Positions 24,302 through 35,132 of a stretch of DNA of 64,000 bases are shown one piece after another; within the stretch, counting starts at the first letter, position 1, and every line of letters begins with the position of its first letter. A program made the translations under genes and the position numbers. The notes beneath the pieces are model-generated. The model worked only from the letters and a program-made list of their open reading frames with translations, did no database searches and was not told the DNA's origin. The DNA lies in assembly GCF_014633365.1 (NCBI RefSeq), contig NC_068346.1:31662639-31726638 (forward strand). Reading direction: 5' to 3'. Origin of the DNA: Diospyros lotus (Eukaryota > Streptophyta > Magnoliopsida > Ericales > Ebenaceae).

Positions 24302-24558
24302 CAGGGGTGGATGCATGTGTGAGCTGCCTTAGGCTGAAACCCAGGGCAGCTCACAATTAAAAATATTTTTTTAATATTAAAATTATTTTTTAATATTAAA
24401 AAAATATAAAATTAATTTTTTAATGTAAAAAATAATAAATTTTACTAATAATTCAGTTAAAAAAAAATTCAGCCTACCCCAAAATTTGTGATGTGTAATT
24501 TTATATCTCAAAAAAAAAATTTAGCCTCCCCCTACGTAGATTTCTAGATCCGCTCCTG
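24302..24558. mobile_element. hAT-type MITE (257 bp)
   Basis: The ends CAGGGGTGGATGC and, reverse-complemented, CAGGAGCGGATCT are flanked by the perfect 8-bp target duplication GTAATCAC (24294-24301 and 24559-24566). The 8-bp duplication and CAGGG ends are hAT marks. It interrupts one unit of the duplicated locus, so it is younger than that duplication. A relative lies at 35151-35312. Confidence 0.9.
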
Positions 24559-25200
24559 GTAATCACAAAATTCAATTAAAAAATCATAGCTAATCTATTC
24601 TAGCCTTGTTGATAGAAGGAGTAAAAGATGAATATGACCTTATTTGCCTAACTTGATAGAAGAAGTAAAAGATAAATATGACCTTATTTACACACAAAAA
24701 TTCTTTAATATTTTACTTACCATTTTATTTAGGTAGTATTTGTTAAAATGAATAAGATAACTTATTTATAAAGTTCAAGATAAATTATCTGAAAAGGGAA
24801 TGAATAAATTTATTTTAAAAGTTAAAGATAAGAAATCATATGACTTTAGGTACTTGATCCTGATCTTCGCGGTGCCTCATTGATCCAGAAGATGAGTTTA
24901 GTGCGCCTTGCTCCTAGGGCTGGCTTTGATTTGGAGTTGTTTATTATCTTCCATTTTATGTAGCTCATTTGTTTTATGCTATATTGTTTAGATCCAATCT
25001 TGTGTGGATTTTGAGTGTGTGTTTTATTGCTATGATATTGTATATTGGGTTATGCCCTAAATTGTGTTATGTATATATATTTTTTTCTCTATCTATACAT
25101 ATCTCTTTTACTTAAAAATAAATAAACATATTACTAACTACAAGGAGATCAATTTGGGTAGGTCAAAACCTTTGTAACTTATTTTTTATCTTTAAGAAAA

Positions 25201-25667
25201 GAGCCAACATTGAAAATAATTTAATTTTTTTTATGAATTTACAATTTTATTCAATCATTTCAATTTTGGTAACTATGTCTAAATTGGTTCAACTGAGTGC
25301 AATTTTATCTAACATGTAAAATCGATTTAAAGAGAGTGTGTTCATGTTAACTTGGTAAGTCAGATATCATAAAATAATAATAATATTTGTGGGATTCACA
25401 TGTAAAATCTCTTTTTTTCTTTTTTTTATAGGTTATATTTTTCTTTTTTTTTTTCTTTTTTTACTTATGTATACGTATGGATCCTACAAATATTATTATT
25501 ATATGATATCTAACATGTCAAGTCAGCATAAGCATATTCTCACTAGATCGACTTTACATATTACATAAAATTACTTCTAATTAAGCTAATTTAAATCTAA
25601 TTATCAAAATTAAAAAATTAAATAAAATTACAAATTTTAAAAAATAAATTGTTTTCATAATTACCCC
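25201..25667. mobile_element. Foldback element, copy 3
   Basis: It aligns with copies 1 and 2 and shares their T/A-rich centre, here near 25420-25460. Confidence 0.7.
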
Positions 25668-25966
25668 ATAGGAAAGCAAAGAACTTTGTAAGCTGCGTTC
25701 CCTCTAAGGACATTTCATGTACGGAACTATAACTTGATAGTTGGTTTTCTTCCTATTCATTACTTTTTGTTAGTTTGAAAATTAATTCTTTGTTTTGGCC
25801 AATCAAATTTGTGTCTATTGTTTTCATTTATTCAATAGCTTATACTAAACTTTAATAGATATTATATAATGTCACGTAATCACAAAATTCAATTAAAAAA
25901 TCATAGCTAATCTATTATGGCATTTCTGCCTATAAATTAACAACTTTTGTCATCGCTATGGAAAAT

Positions 25967-26447
25967 AGAAATGAGTAAAATTTCAGTTTAAAACGAAATA
26001 ACAAAATCGAATTACTCGAAATTAGTATTCGGGTCAATTCAATTTGTAGAACGGTTCGGTTTAGTTTCTAATTTTGAGTTTTTTGGTCATTTCAATTTGA
26101 TTTGGTTCGCTTTCCTGATTGAAAAATATTGAAATAACCAAACCGACCAAAACATAAAAAACGACTTCATTTTTTACCAAGTTAAGAATTTAGAAGGATA
26201 GATTTGACAAAAACTGTTCAACAAAACAAAAGGCAAGGTGCCAAGGATCAGCTTCATCTTTTAGTTTCTTTTTTTCATTCTCCAAATTATTTCTATTTAC
26301 TTGAATTTTGTTTTTTTTTATTTTTTTTTATTTTTTAAATTCTAGCAATAATTCGGTCAGTTTGGTTCAATTTTTAGAAAAGATTCAATCTATTCAATTT
26401 GAATAATTCAATCAATTTGGTAACTAAATAAACTGAATACCCACCCT
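25967..26447. mobile_element. AGGGGTGAG-type element, copy 4
   Basis: The left end has decayed to AGAAATGAGTAAAATTTCAG and the right end reads ATACCCACCCTT. The interior aligns with copy 3. Confidence 0.55.
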
Positions 26448-26760
26448 TAATGAAAAGTGTCAAGAACCCCTCAAGATAGCTCAAGTGGTCCTCTGTATGG
26501 GATTCAGATGCTGAGTATGTCAAGATTGCGTATTCGAATCCTAGACAATACAGTTGTCTATCAAGTATTTCTAATCGAGCGACCATGATACGAGTTTTGA
26601 CCCAAATTTACCTAGCCCGATCTACTTGCCCGTGTGAGTTTGTTCTACGATTTATATGGAGAACATGATAGTCCTTGCCAAAGGTGTTCTATACTTGGGG
26701 TTTCTCGATTTTCATGTTATAAAAAATAGAGTGTGGAAGGGAGAATTTAGGGTTTTCAAT

Positions 26761-27732
26761 ATTTAAAAAAAAATATATAATTGTAAATTTCTCACCATAA
26801 AAAATAAAATATTAAATATTATTCAGCTAAAACCGTCGGTTTGGAGGGACAGCGATAACGACAAGACAAGAGAAAGCGTGGCCATAGAACCTCTGTCCTT
26901 TTGCGTAATTTCGACCCGCAGGTTTGTGGTGCTGAGGCGGCCGCTGGATTGAGATTGCATTTCACTCGCCAGAACTTGAGGAACCTGAGAGAGACGGAGA
27001 GAGAGATGCTAAAATTGAAGGGAATATGTTATTATATTTATATATTAATATGTTTTATTAAAGATGTTATTTGTGATATATATATATAAATAAATAATTA
27101 GATATCTGAAATAAAAATAAATTAAATATTCATTTATAATGTGAGTAGATTGTATAGAAATAGAAACAAAAAATAGAAAATCGATACGATACGTATCAAA
27201 AATAGAAAAATTATATTTAAAAAAAGTAAGAAATGGCTACATGCAAACAAAAAGTGGAAATTAAAGAAATATAGGGGTCTTTTGTAAATATAATTTTTAA
27301 TATAAAAATTATTTAAAAATAAATATTTAATTAAATATAAACATAAATTCTATCACTAATTCAAGCAAATATCAACACAAATTGCTTTGATATTTAACGT
27401 GGTCGTCGGAACAGCAAAAATAAAATTATTTTCATCTCAAATATAGTCACAGAACAAAAATATGTTTCAAATCAGAAATCACCCAGAAACATTTCTAATT
27501 ACAAAGATGATCCAATTTTTTTTCACTATTTCTTAATTTTTTAGGATAGAAAATATTTCAAAAATATCAAAATGACGTCATTTTCATGTTGTTGTGCATC
27601 AAAGTAGTGTGGTATTTTTTAAGATAAAAGGTAGTTTTTATTATAATAATATAAATAGATATAATATATTAATATATAAGTATCATATAAAATATTACAA
27701 GAAAATGTTAAAATAATCTTTTAAAAAATTAA
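26761..27732. other. Gene-free AT-rich stretch upstream of the ACT gene
   Basis: No convincing coding sequence is present. A moderately GC-rich patch at 26830-27010 gives a short open stretch without recognisable motifs. Confidence 0.5.
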
Positions 27733-28085
27733 GATTGCGTTCTCTTTATTGTTTTCAAGTCATTTTTAGTTTTTGATTTTCTAAAATAATAAAAATGCTT
27801 TCTCTTTACTATTTTTAAAAATATATTTTTGAAAATAAAAAAATAAATTGTAAAGAAAACTCAAAATAACCAAAAATTATTTTGAGTTTTTATCCAAAAC
27901 AAACTCTGAACTCAAAATACATTTATTTAAGAACGCGTTTTGTAATTTTTGTTTTAAAAAATAATTTTTTAAAATGATAAAAAGAATACTTTTTTAATTT
28001 TTTAAAAATAGATTATTAAAATAAAAAATTTAAAATAAATTTAAAATTTAAAATTAAAAAGTAAAAAGTAAAGAGGTGGTAGCAT
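27733..28085. mobile_element. MITE upstream of the ACT gene
   Basis: It begins GATTGCGTTCTCTTT and aligns with 34248-34767 across the interior (AAAGAAAACTCAAAATAAC and AACAAACTCTRAAC). The right end is decayed and its boundary approximate. It ends about 310 bp before the ATG at 28398. Confidence 0.6.
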
Positions 28086-28124
28086 AATTCTCCCAAATTT
28101 AAATTATTGGAAAACACGTGCTTT

Positions 28125-28242
28125 TTCCGGTGGCCCTTACGTAGGCATGGCATGGCAGTGACCCGTCTCAAACACCACGCTTAACCGGACGCGGCGACCA
28201 GCCTGTTCCACGATCCCATATATATACCTATATATATATATG
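28125..28242 (+). promoter_or_regulatory. Probable promoter of the ACT gene (G-box and TATA-rich run)
   Basis: The palindrome CACGTG (28125-28130) is a plant G-box core bound by bZIP and bHLH factors. A TATA-rich run (28217-28242) lies 155-180 bp before the ATG, consistent with a core promoter and a leader of about 100-130 bases. The start of transcription is not directly visible. Confidence 0.5.
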
Positions 28243-28397
28243 CACACACATATATGTATGTATGTATGGTCGGACACAGATTCTCCGTTTTGTATTTGGT
28301 TAACTTTGCCTCGCCGGAAAACAAGAATTTGCAGAGAAATTAAACTGAATCTCCGGTCCTGGCGGGAGGATCCGAACTAATAGGAAGTGTTTCGAAG

Positions 28398-31286
28398 ATG
28401 GGGATTGCTTGGGACGACGTCGTTCTGATCCAGCTGGGGAAAAGCCCCGGCGAGCCCTCCGTCATCACTGTCAACTGCCCTGACAAGGCCGGCCTCGGCT
28501 GCGATCTCTGCGGGATCGTCGTGGAATTCGGCCTCTCAATCACCAAAGGAGGTAATATAAATCTCCGGATTCAATCTTCAGATTGATTCAAGTTGAAAAT
28601 CGATTGGAATTTGTTGAGCAGCAAGGGGAATGAAGTGTAAAAGAGGATTGAATTTTGGACGCGAAAGCATGATATATATATATATATGTATATATTGATT
28701 TGCATAACATTGTTCTTTTACTCAAATAAGTTTGTTTTCTCAATATTGGTTCTGGATGCAGATTTTTGCACAGATGGAAGCTGGTGTTACGTGGTGTTGT
28801 GGACTGTTCCACAGCCGAGCACATTGACAGTCGACTGGGAGAGCTTGAAATCCCGGTTACTCTCGGTGTGCCCTTCATGCTCAATTTCGTTTTACTTCAA
28901 TCAGCAGTACAACAGTTCGCTTCCTCCGCCATTGTACATGTTGAAGGTGTTCTGCGTGGACCGGAAAGGGTTGTTACATGGTTGAGTACTCAGTGCCTTT
29001 CAACTGTTTGTTGAAATGTTTTTGTGAAATTAATCTTTTATGGTGACCTTATATGTTGATTGTGCATGTTTTTGTGTGTAGACGTTACTAAGGCCCTCTG
29101 CCAGCTTGAGCTTCTAATTCAGAGAGTGAAAGTGATGACGACGCCGGATGGCAAAGTCTTGGATCTCTTCTTCATCATCGATAGCATGTGAGTTTAATTG
29201 TTCCGATACTCAAAAACATTCCCTGTTAAGAACAATTTGTGAATTGTGTGTGTGGAAAACTATTTCCCTAACGCATGATAAGTTTATACGAAATTAATTG
29301 GCATGGCTTGTGATAATCTCTTTTGATTCATTTTTGTGCGGTTTGGAATGGGATTTGTGTAAGAAAAGAAAATGAATGTTGTTATGCACATGTAAATATG
29401 TTGTATCATTTTCTTTTACTTTTCCTTTCTGTGGAAAAATCTTTTTTCCAAAAATATAGGCTAAGTAATTCCCAGAAGTGCAGTTTGGTGGCCATTTCTG
29501 TCAATCAGGTTTTGTAGTTGCATTCTCTTTCCTGCCCCCTTTATTGAAGAATTGCTTCTTCGATATTCAAGGATAGAGCTAAATATTCTTTGGTTATCCT
29601 GGCCTGGTTCTTGGCCAGGTTGAATCAACATATTCATGCCTGTACTTTGTCACAAAAAGATGAATTTATCATTTAGAAATTAAGTAATCGTACATGTGTT
29701 TGGTTGTAAGGATGAGACATGTCAAAGATATATAAATTTTACTCTGTATTGAAAAGCTAACCTGGTGATTTCTTTTGGAATGTAAGTTTAAATTTGTAAG
29801 TCTGAATGTTTGCACGAATTTGAATTACACTACGGAACTGCAGATAGTGAATTAAATGAAAAATGTATGTAATGAGGCAATTCATGCAACTAAATGGCCT
29901 AATACGATCCCTATTCCTTTGTTTAAGCTACTCCATTTTACCCAATTGACTGGTCAGCACATTCTTCCAACATACACTATTTTAGAAACTCAATATTAAT
30001 TTATATGTCTTGATAATGTATTATTTCAGGGACCTATTACACACAAAAAAGAGGCGAGAGGGCACATGTGAGCAGCTTAGTGCCATTTTAGGAGAGTGTT
30101 GCATCAGCTGTGAACTTGAGCTAGCAGGGCCTGAATATGAAAGTCAGCAAGGGTTCTCGTCCCTTCAAGAAGCAGTTGCAGAAGAATTATTCAGTTCTGA
30201 GCTGTCTACTAAGGAAGCATGTTCACAAGCTCTAAGCCCGGAGATGAAGAAGGTTAAGACAGCAAACATCACAATTGATAATTTCATGAGCCCAGCTCAT
30301 ACGTTACTTCAAATACAATGTGTTGATCAAAAGAACCTCGTCTACGACATTTTGAGGACTTCAAAGGACTGTGACATTCAGGTAATTCATCATCAGATGG
30401 CTACTGTCCACATTAAAGAATAAGTTACTCAGCATGATTGTTTCCCCTTCCCCTATAATCAAGCTCTGAGCAAAAACTACGCTAAGTTAAACTGTTAGCG
30501 CGCACGTGTCGGTGTGCGTGCATGAATGAAATGTCCTTCTGGTGTGCTTTGCTGAACGCTTCTCACCATTTATTTGTACTTTTCGGCATCATTATGTTGA
30601 TTTTGTGGATAGGACCAATTGATTGGATTTCCTTCTGGGTATCTACTTCTATGCTGTGAAGCATAACATGCTGGTGTACGGTTTTATGCTTGTATTTTAA
30701 CATACTGAACTCCTTGTATTTGTCGTTTTTGTTGTTTAGATTGCTTATGGAAGAATATCGCCAAGTTCAGGAGGCAGCAGGACTGTGGATCTGTTTATCC
30801 AGAAAACCGACGGGAAGAAGATTGTAGAGCCTGACCATCAGAATTCTCTATGTTCTCGTTTAAAGGAGGAGATGCTTCACCCATTGCGAGTTACAATTGC
30901 CAACCGTGGCCCCGATATTGAACTCTTGGTCGCTAATCCAGTCGAGCTATCAGGGAAAGGAAGGCCACGCGTTTTCTATGATGTTACTTTTGCATTAAAG
31001 ATGCTCGGCATATGTGTGTTCTCGGTAAGGGTTAAGAAACTCGAAAGAAAAAGAAAAAAAAAAAAAAACTCTTCCCCTTTGTGGTGATGCCATTTTGGTG
31101 TTTGTTTCTCACTAAAATGTCCTTTTTGTTGGCGTATAGGCTGAAATAGGGAGGCATTCAACATCAAATCGCGAGTGGGAAGTGTACAGATTCCTCTTGG
31201 ATGACAGCCCGGAATTTCCATTGGCAAGCAGTCAAGCCAGGAACAAGATCGTTGACAGAGTGAGAAGAACACTGATGGGCTGGTGA
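28398..31286 (+). CDS. ACT domain-repeat protein, ACR9/ACR10-like (six exons, 420 aa)
   Basis: Exons are 28398-28551, 28762-28980, 29082-29187, 30030-30381, 30740-31024 and 31140-31286. All introns are GT-AG and the phases join without a break. The protein starts MGIAWDDVVLIQ and ends RRTLMGW. ACT-type ligand-binding repeats are visible at about residues 20-95 (VITVNCPDKAGLGCDL), 112-190 (LKVFCVDRKGLLHDVTKAL), 252-320 (LQIQCVDQKNLVYDIL) and a more diverged one at 328-400. The D-x-x-G-L/N-L pattern is the ACT signature. Plant ACR proteins are thought to be amino-acid or small-ligand sensors, and ACR9/10 have about this length and start. No transit peptide or catalytic domain is seen. The start codon is the first in the exon and gives the conserved N terminus. 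The ligand is unknown. Confidence 0.93.
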
Positions 31287-31581
31287 GCGTCAACCATCCA
31301 GAATAAACGAGTTTTCGTCTCGCTGCCTCTTCTGGCAAGCCTTCAGTTGCAGCTAGCTCAATTTTGCTGCCTGCCATTCAAATTAAACCACCTTCAAGTC
31401 CAACTGATCTGTGTTCTATTGAGTTCATCTTCAGCTTGCCCATCTGCCTGTATGTTGTAGTAATGTAAGTAGCCCCTTGGCCTTGTTTGCATTGCATATG
31501 GGCAAAATTCAAGCATGGTCGCTCAACAAAAGTGAGTTTTTGTCCCCTCCATGAAATCATGATATAGCTGACGACAAGTCT
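31287..31581 (+). other. 3' untranslated and downstream flank of the ACT gene
   Basis: An AATAAA lies at about 31302-31307, too close to the stop to be the obvious poly(A) signal; the true end is not evident. No further gene before the LTR fragment at 31582. Confidence 0.4.
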
Positions 31582-32262
31582 TGTAATACCCCACCACATT
31601 CTAGAGTATCACAAGGGAGTATCAGCTCATTCACCTGGGAAGAACACTCAATTGAGAATTGTGGAATAGGGGATAATTAGGTTAAGAGCAAGGATATGGT
31701 TCTCCCACTCACCAGTTGCAGGAGAAATGTAAGAATTCTCTCTGATGACTACTTTCTTCGCATGTGTCTTTTAATTGAATGTGATCTATTTATGTTCTGT
31801 ACCTATAAATGACTTTGAAATTTCATTCTAACCATGCACATCTGAACTTTTAGACCTACTTACTAACCAAATCAATCACATCATTAGGCAAGCACCTAAA
31901 TAAAACATCCCGCTAGTCTCAAGCCCTGTATACATCATTCGCAACTTAAACTTAATTTACATTAGTAACTAGCCTCAGACTAGAGTATTACCATCCCAAA
32001 ATTAATTACATAACGAAGCGTTTCCGTTGAGTAAATAAATGTTATTGCTCTGTTTGTTGAAACTCAACAACATCTACGATCTAACTTACCTAGTTAGTTA
32101 GTAAGCACCTCCTTACCTTTCAAGTTTCTTACATCGGCGTTTCTAGGAAGAGATGAAAAAATATAAGAGAAATAAACATGAGTATATTTAACTCAGTAAG
32201 ATATACCACAGGTGCAAAAGATACGCAGGATGAACACATTAGTGATATGGAAAAATATTTTA
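31582..32262 (-). repeat. Truncated LTR, family A-like, minus orientation
   Basis: It starts TGTAATACCCCACC, like the solo LTR at 60975 (TGTAACACCCCACC). Both then contain CGTTTCCGTTGAG / CGCTTTAAACATAGCGG-type text and a CTCAGTAAG-like block. The other end is missing where copia-like sequence takes over near 32263. Confidence 0.5.
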
Positions 32263-33790
32263 TCTTGAAAGATTATCCAAAAGTATCCAAGAGGGGGAGT
32301 GAATTTAGTATTTTGACTATTTTTATAAATAATTAAAATATATTCAAAAATATTATGATGCAGTAAAGTTATTTGAAGAAAACTATTTTCTTAAACTACA
32401 AATCAGTGCAACAACAAAAAGATGCATGCAAGCAAGCATGCATTCATCATAAAAGATTTTTAATAAACATGATTTGAGAAAACTTTAAGTATTTGAAAAA
32501 ATTATATATGAAAACATTAGTACGGAGATGTATGTATTTAAGGAAGAGTGCAAGAGACATTTTAGAAAATATAGAGATCAATTTCAAACATATGAAATAA
32601 ATGAATACAGTGAAGAATAACTATACAGTTAGAGAATATCAAATAAGTTCTTATGTTTAGCAAAATAAATACCTGAAAAACTTTTTATGAGATTTGATGA
32701 AAGTTGAAACAGAAATGTCTCATGAAAGCTGAATGCAAGATATCTACTATGCATATAGGTTTCATACAAAGATGAAGAAGAATATTTGAAATGAGAAGAT
32801 TGTAAAATAAAACAAAACTGAGAAATAGAAAATGAAAAACTATTTTAATGGTCGTTGTGAAAGCAATGCAATATGCAGTTTTATGAATTAAGAGAGAATG
32901 CATAGCAAAATGAAAGTAATAAAGAAAAACAATACGAACACAACAATTTAAAGTAGTTCGACCAACTGCTTAGTCCACTACCTTATCTTCTCACTAAGAA
33001 TTTAGAAAATATTCATTAAGAATAGTAGTTTTTGCAAGTTTAAATATAATCTCCATTTTTAAGGACTAAGTAGGAACCCCACATTTTACAAAAGCAACTG
33101 TAGCCTCCACTTTTAAAGACTAAGTAGGAACCTTTGCTTTTAACAAGTAGGAACCTTCGCTTTTAATAGGCTAATCAGCAACCTATTACATGAAGCTTTT
33201 CAACACTTGGCTCAGCTACAACCAAGACATGATTTTCAAATGCGCAAGCATAACCTTTTACAAGATTCACAAAATATGTGAAAGAATTTCTCAAGAGAAA
33301 AATATAAGATATACAAAGATATAGCTTTTCTTTTAGATAAAAGAGAGTTCGAAAGAATGAATGAATAAAGCACTCAACTCTCTTATACTATTTGGTTTAA
33401 AAAGATATGCAATTCATCTCGCCAGATATTAGCTTGGAAATGAATAAGAATAAGTATGACGAACACTCACTTCAAGCACTGGCCCGAAAAAATATAGCTA
33501 ACTAAATTTAGATTAACATCAACAACTTAGATTGATTCCATAGCAGCAACAACATCTCTTGTTGCTCATAGCCTTTTATACAAGCTTGAGACTTTGAAGA
33601 TTTGGCATAGAAACCTGTACACACTCACAGCTTCTTTAATTTGACCGTTAACGGCCAAATTCGTAAAAATCATATACAATTTATATGAATAAGCATCAAG
33701 CACTCTTGCATAAATATATTCAAACATTCTTTTATAAGAGAACACACTTAGACACATTGGAATAAGCAAATAAAACTTCAACTGTCAATC
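32263..33790 (-). repeat. Copia-type LTR remnant, minus orientation
   Basis: It contains TATCCAAGAGGGGGAGTGAATTT (minus: CACTCCCCCTCTTGGATA), the end style of copia LTRs here. It also has TAGTCCACTACCTTATCTTCTCACTAAG, nearly identical to text at 9626-9651 in the LTR 9423-9911. Exact ends not determined. Confidence 0.5.
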
Positions 33791-33971
33791 TCTATTGCAA
33801 TCTCCAATCTATTTATATATACATATAGGTATCTGTTGCAATCTCTGAATTATTGCAAGTTTATATATATATAGTTATATATATAAAATCAACGTTTGGC
33901 ATCCCTGTTGCAGTCTTCGATTACAGCTGTATATATATATAAATCCTCTATTCATTTGCTTCCAAAAATTT

Positions 33972-34186
33972 TAATTTTTTACTTCTTAATTCTACTATTG
34001 CAGGTATGGTGTAAAATCCAGATTAAAAAGTTGGGATTGTCAAATGGAGGGTTCAATTTTTTATGTATATATATATGTGTGTGTGTGTGTATAAAATTGA
34101 ACCCTTCAATGAACACTAGAAGCAATCAAAAATTGAAATTGTCGAGATTGTCGAATTTTTTACTCTTAATTCCACTATTGCAGGTA
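33972..34186. repeat. Direct repeat pair around a TA/TG microsatellite hairpin
   Basis: AATTTTTTACTTCTTAATTC plus TACTATTGCAGGTA (33972-34005) recurs with few changes at 34154-34186. Between them, GGGTTCAATTTTTTATG pairs with TAAAATTGAACCC (34048-34105) around a (TA)n(TG)n run. Confidence 0.6.
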
Positions 34187-34247
34187 TATATATTTTGTGA
34201 TTTTGTTAATTTAAGATTTTGACAGTAGAAGTCCAACGAAATATTTA

Positions 34248-34767
34248 GATTGTGTTCTCTTTGCTATTTTTAAATTATTTTTAATTTTTATTTTTTAATT
34301 TTTTAAAATAATAAAAACGTGTTCTCTTTGTTGTTTTTAAAATTGCATTTTTGAAAACAAAAAAAAAATGTAAAGAAAACTCAAAATAACAAAAAATTAT
34401 TTTGACTGTTTTCATCTAAAACAAACTCTAAACACAAAACACATTTATTTATTCATATTTTATTATTATAATAGAAAAAATATTATAAAATTCATTAAAT
34501 TTAAAATATATATATTTTTAATAATATATTAACATTAAATATTTCTAATTTCATGAATAATCAAATTTATTGAATAAAATATCATTAAAAATTTATTTTC
34601 AAAATTTAAAAAAAAACGTATTTTTTAATTTTCTGTATTAAGAAATATTTTTTCAAAATGACAAAGAGAATACGTTTACAATTTTCTAAAAACAGACTAT
34701 CAAAACAAAAAATTGAAAATGAATTTAAAACTCAAAATTAAAAATTAAAAAGTAAAAAGAACGCAGT
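34248..34767. mobile_element. MITE, same family as 27733-28085
   Basis: The left end GATTGTGTTCTCTTT pairs with the right end AAAAAGAACGCAGTTT. The interior repeats the GTTCTCTTTG motif and aligns with the copy upstream of the ACT gene. It is AT-rich and non-coding. Confidence 0.6.
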
Positions 34768-35012
34768 TTTAATTTTTTACTTTTGTATATCTAAAAAAAA
34801 ATAACTTAGGGCCGTGTGATTGTAATTTTTATTTTTAAAATTTTGCAAAAAAAATTATTTATAAAAATGAACAGTATGCACTTTCTTTTCTAAATAAAAA
34901 ATTATTCTATCTTTGTCTTTTCTGTCAATTTATAGTCCAATTTTTTTATTTTTTTTGTTTTCACATTTCTTTATTTAAGTTATATATTATGGATAAAGTA
35001 GTGAACTTGTAA

Positions 35013-35132
35013 TGGCACCATGGTGGAACTTTTGAGTGTCAACTTGTAATGAGGTACATTGGTAGGACTAAAACAATTATGCCTAACATAGACCTTGATA
35101 AGTTATCTATAGTGGAATTCAAGGACTATGCA
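35013..35132 (+). pseudogene. MULE transposase gene, N-terminal piece before the LTR insertion
   Basis: From 35013 one frame reads WHHGGTFECQLVMRYIG and continues through IMPNIDLDKLSIVEFKDYA. This is the N-terminal region of MuDR-type transposases of plants (HHGG-F, Y-GG, D-D-LS--E). It is cut at DYA by the solo LTR and resumes at 38027 in the same frame. A stop codon lies directly upstream of 35013, and no start codon could be assigned. Confidence 0.75.

Larger units (their letters stand above)
18297..26760. repeat. Locus of diverged, partly tandem duplicated composite units
   Basis: The same ordered blocks recur: the 42-bp repeat block, a foldback element, a block around CATGTACGGAACT (19363, 20445, 22998, 25716; spacings 1082, 2553, 2718), an AGGGGTGAG-type element, and a tRNA-like block beginning GTGTCAAGAACCCCT. 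Because the joining sequence between blocks is shared too, the repetition reflects duplication of composite segments and not independent insertions. Some units are partial: 20380 starts inside a foldback, and 23881-24300 repeats only part. No gene is present. Confidence 0.8.

Noticed and set aside
30976..31377. Minus-strand open stretch of 133 residues overlapping the ACT gene's last exons
   Set aside because: It is antisense to spliced exons of a well-supported gene and crosses its intron. No similarity to a protein.
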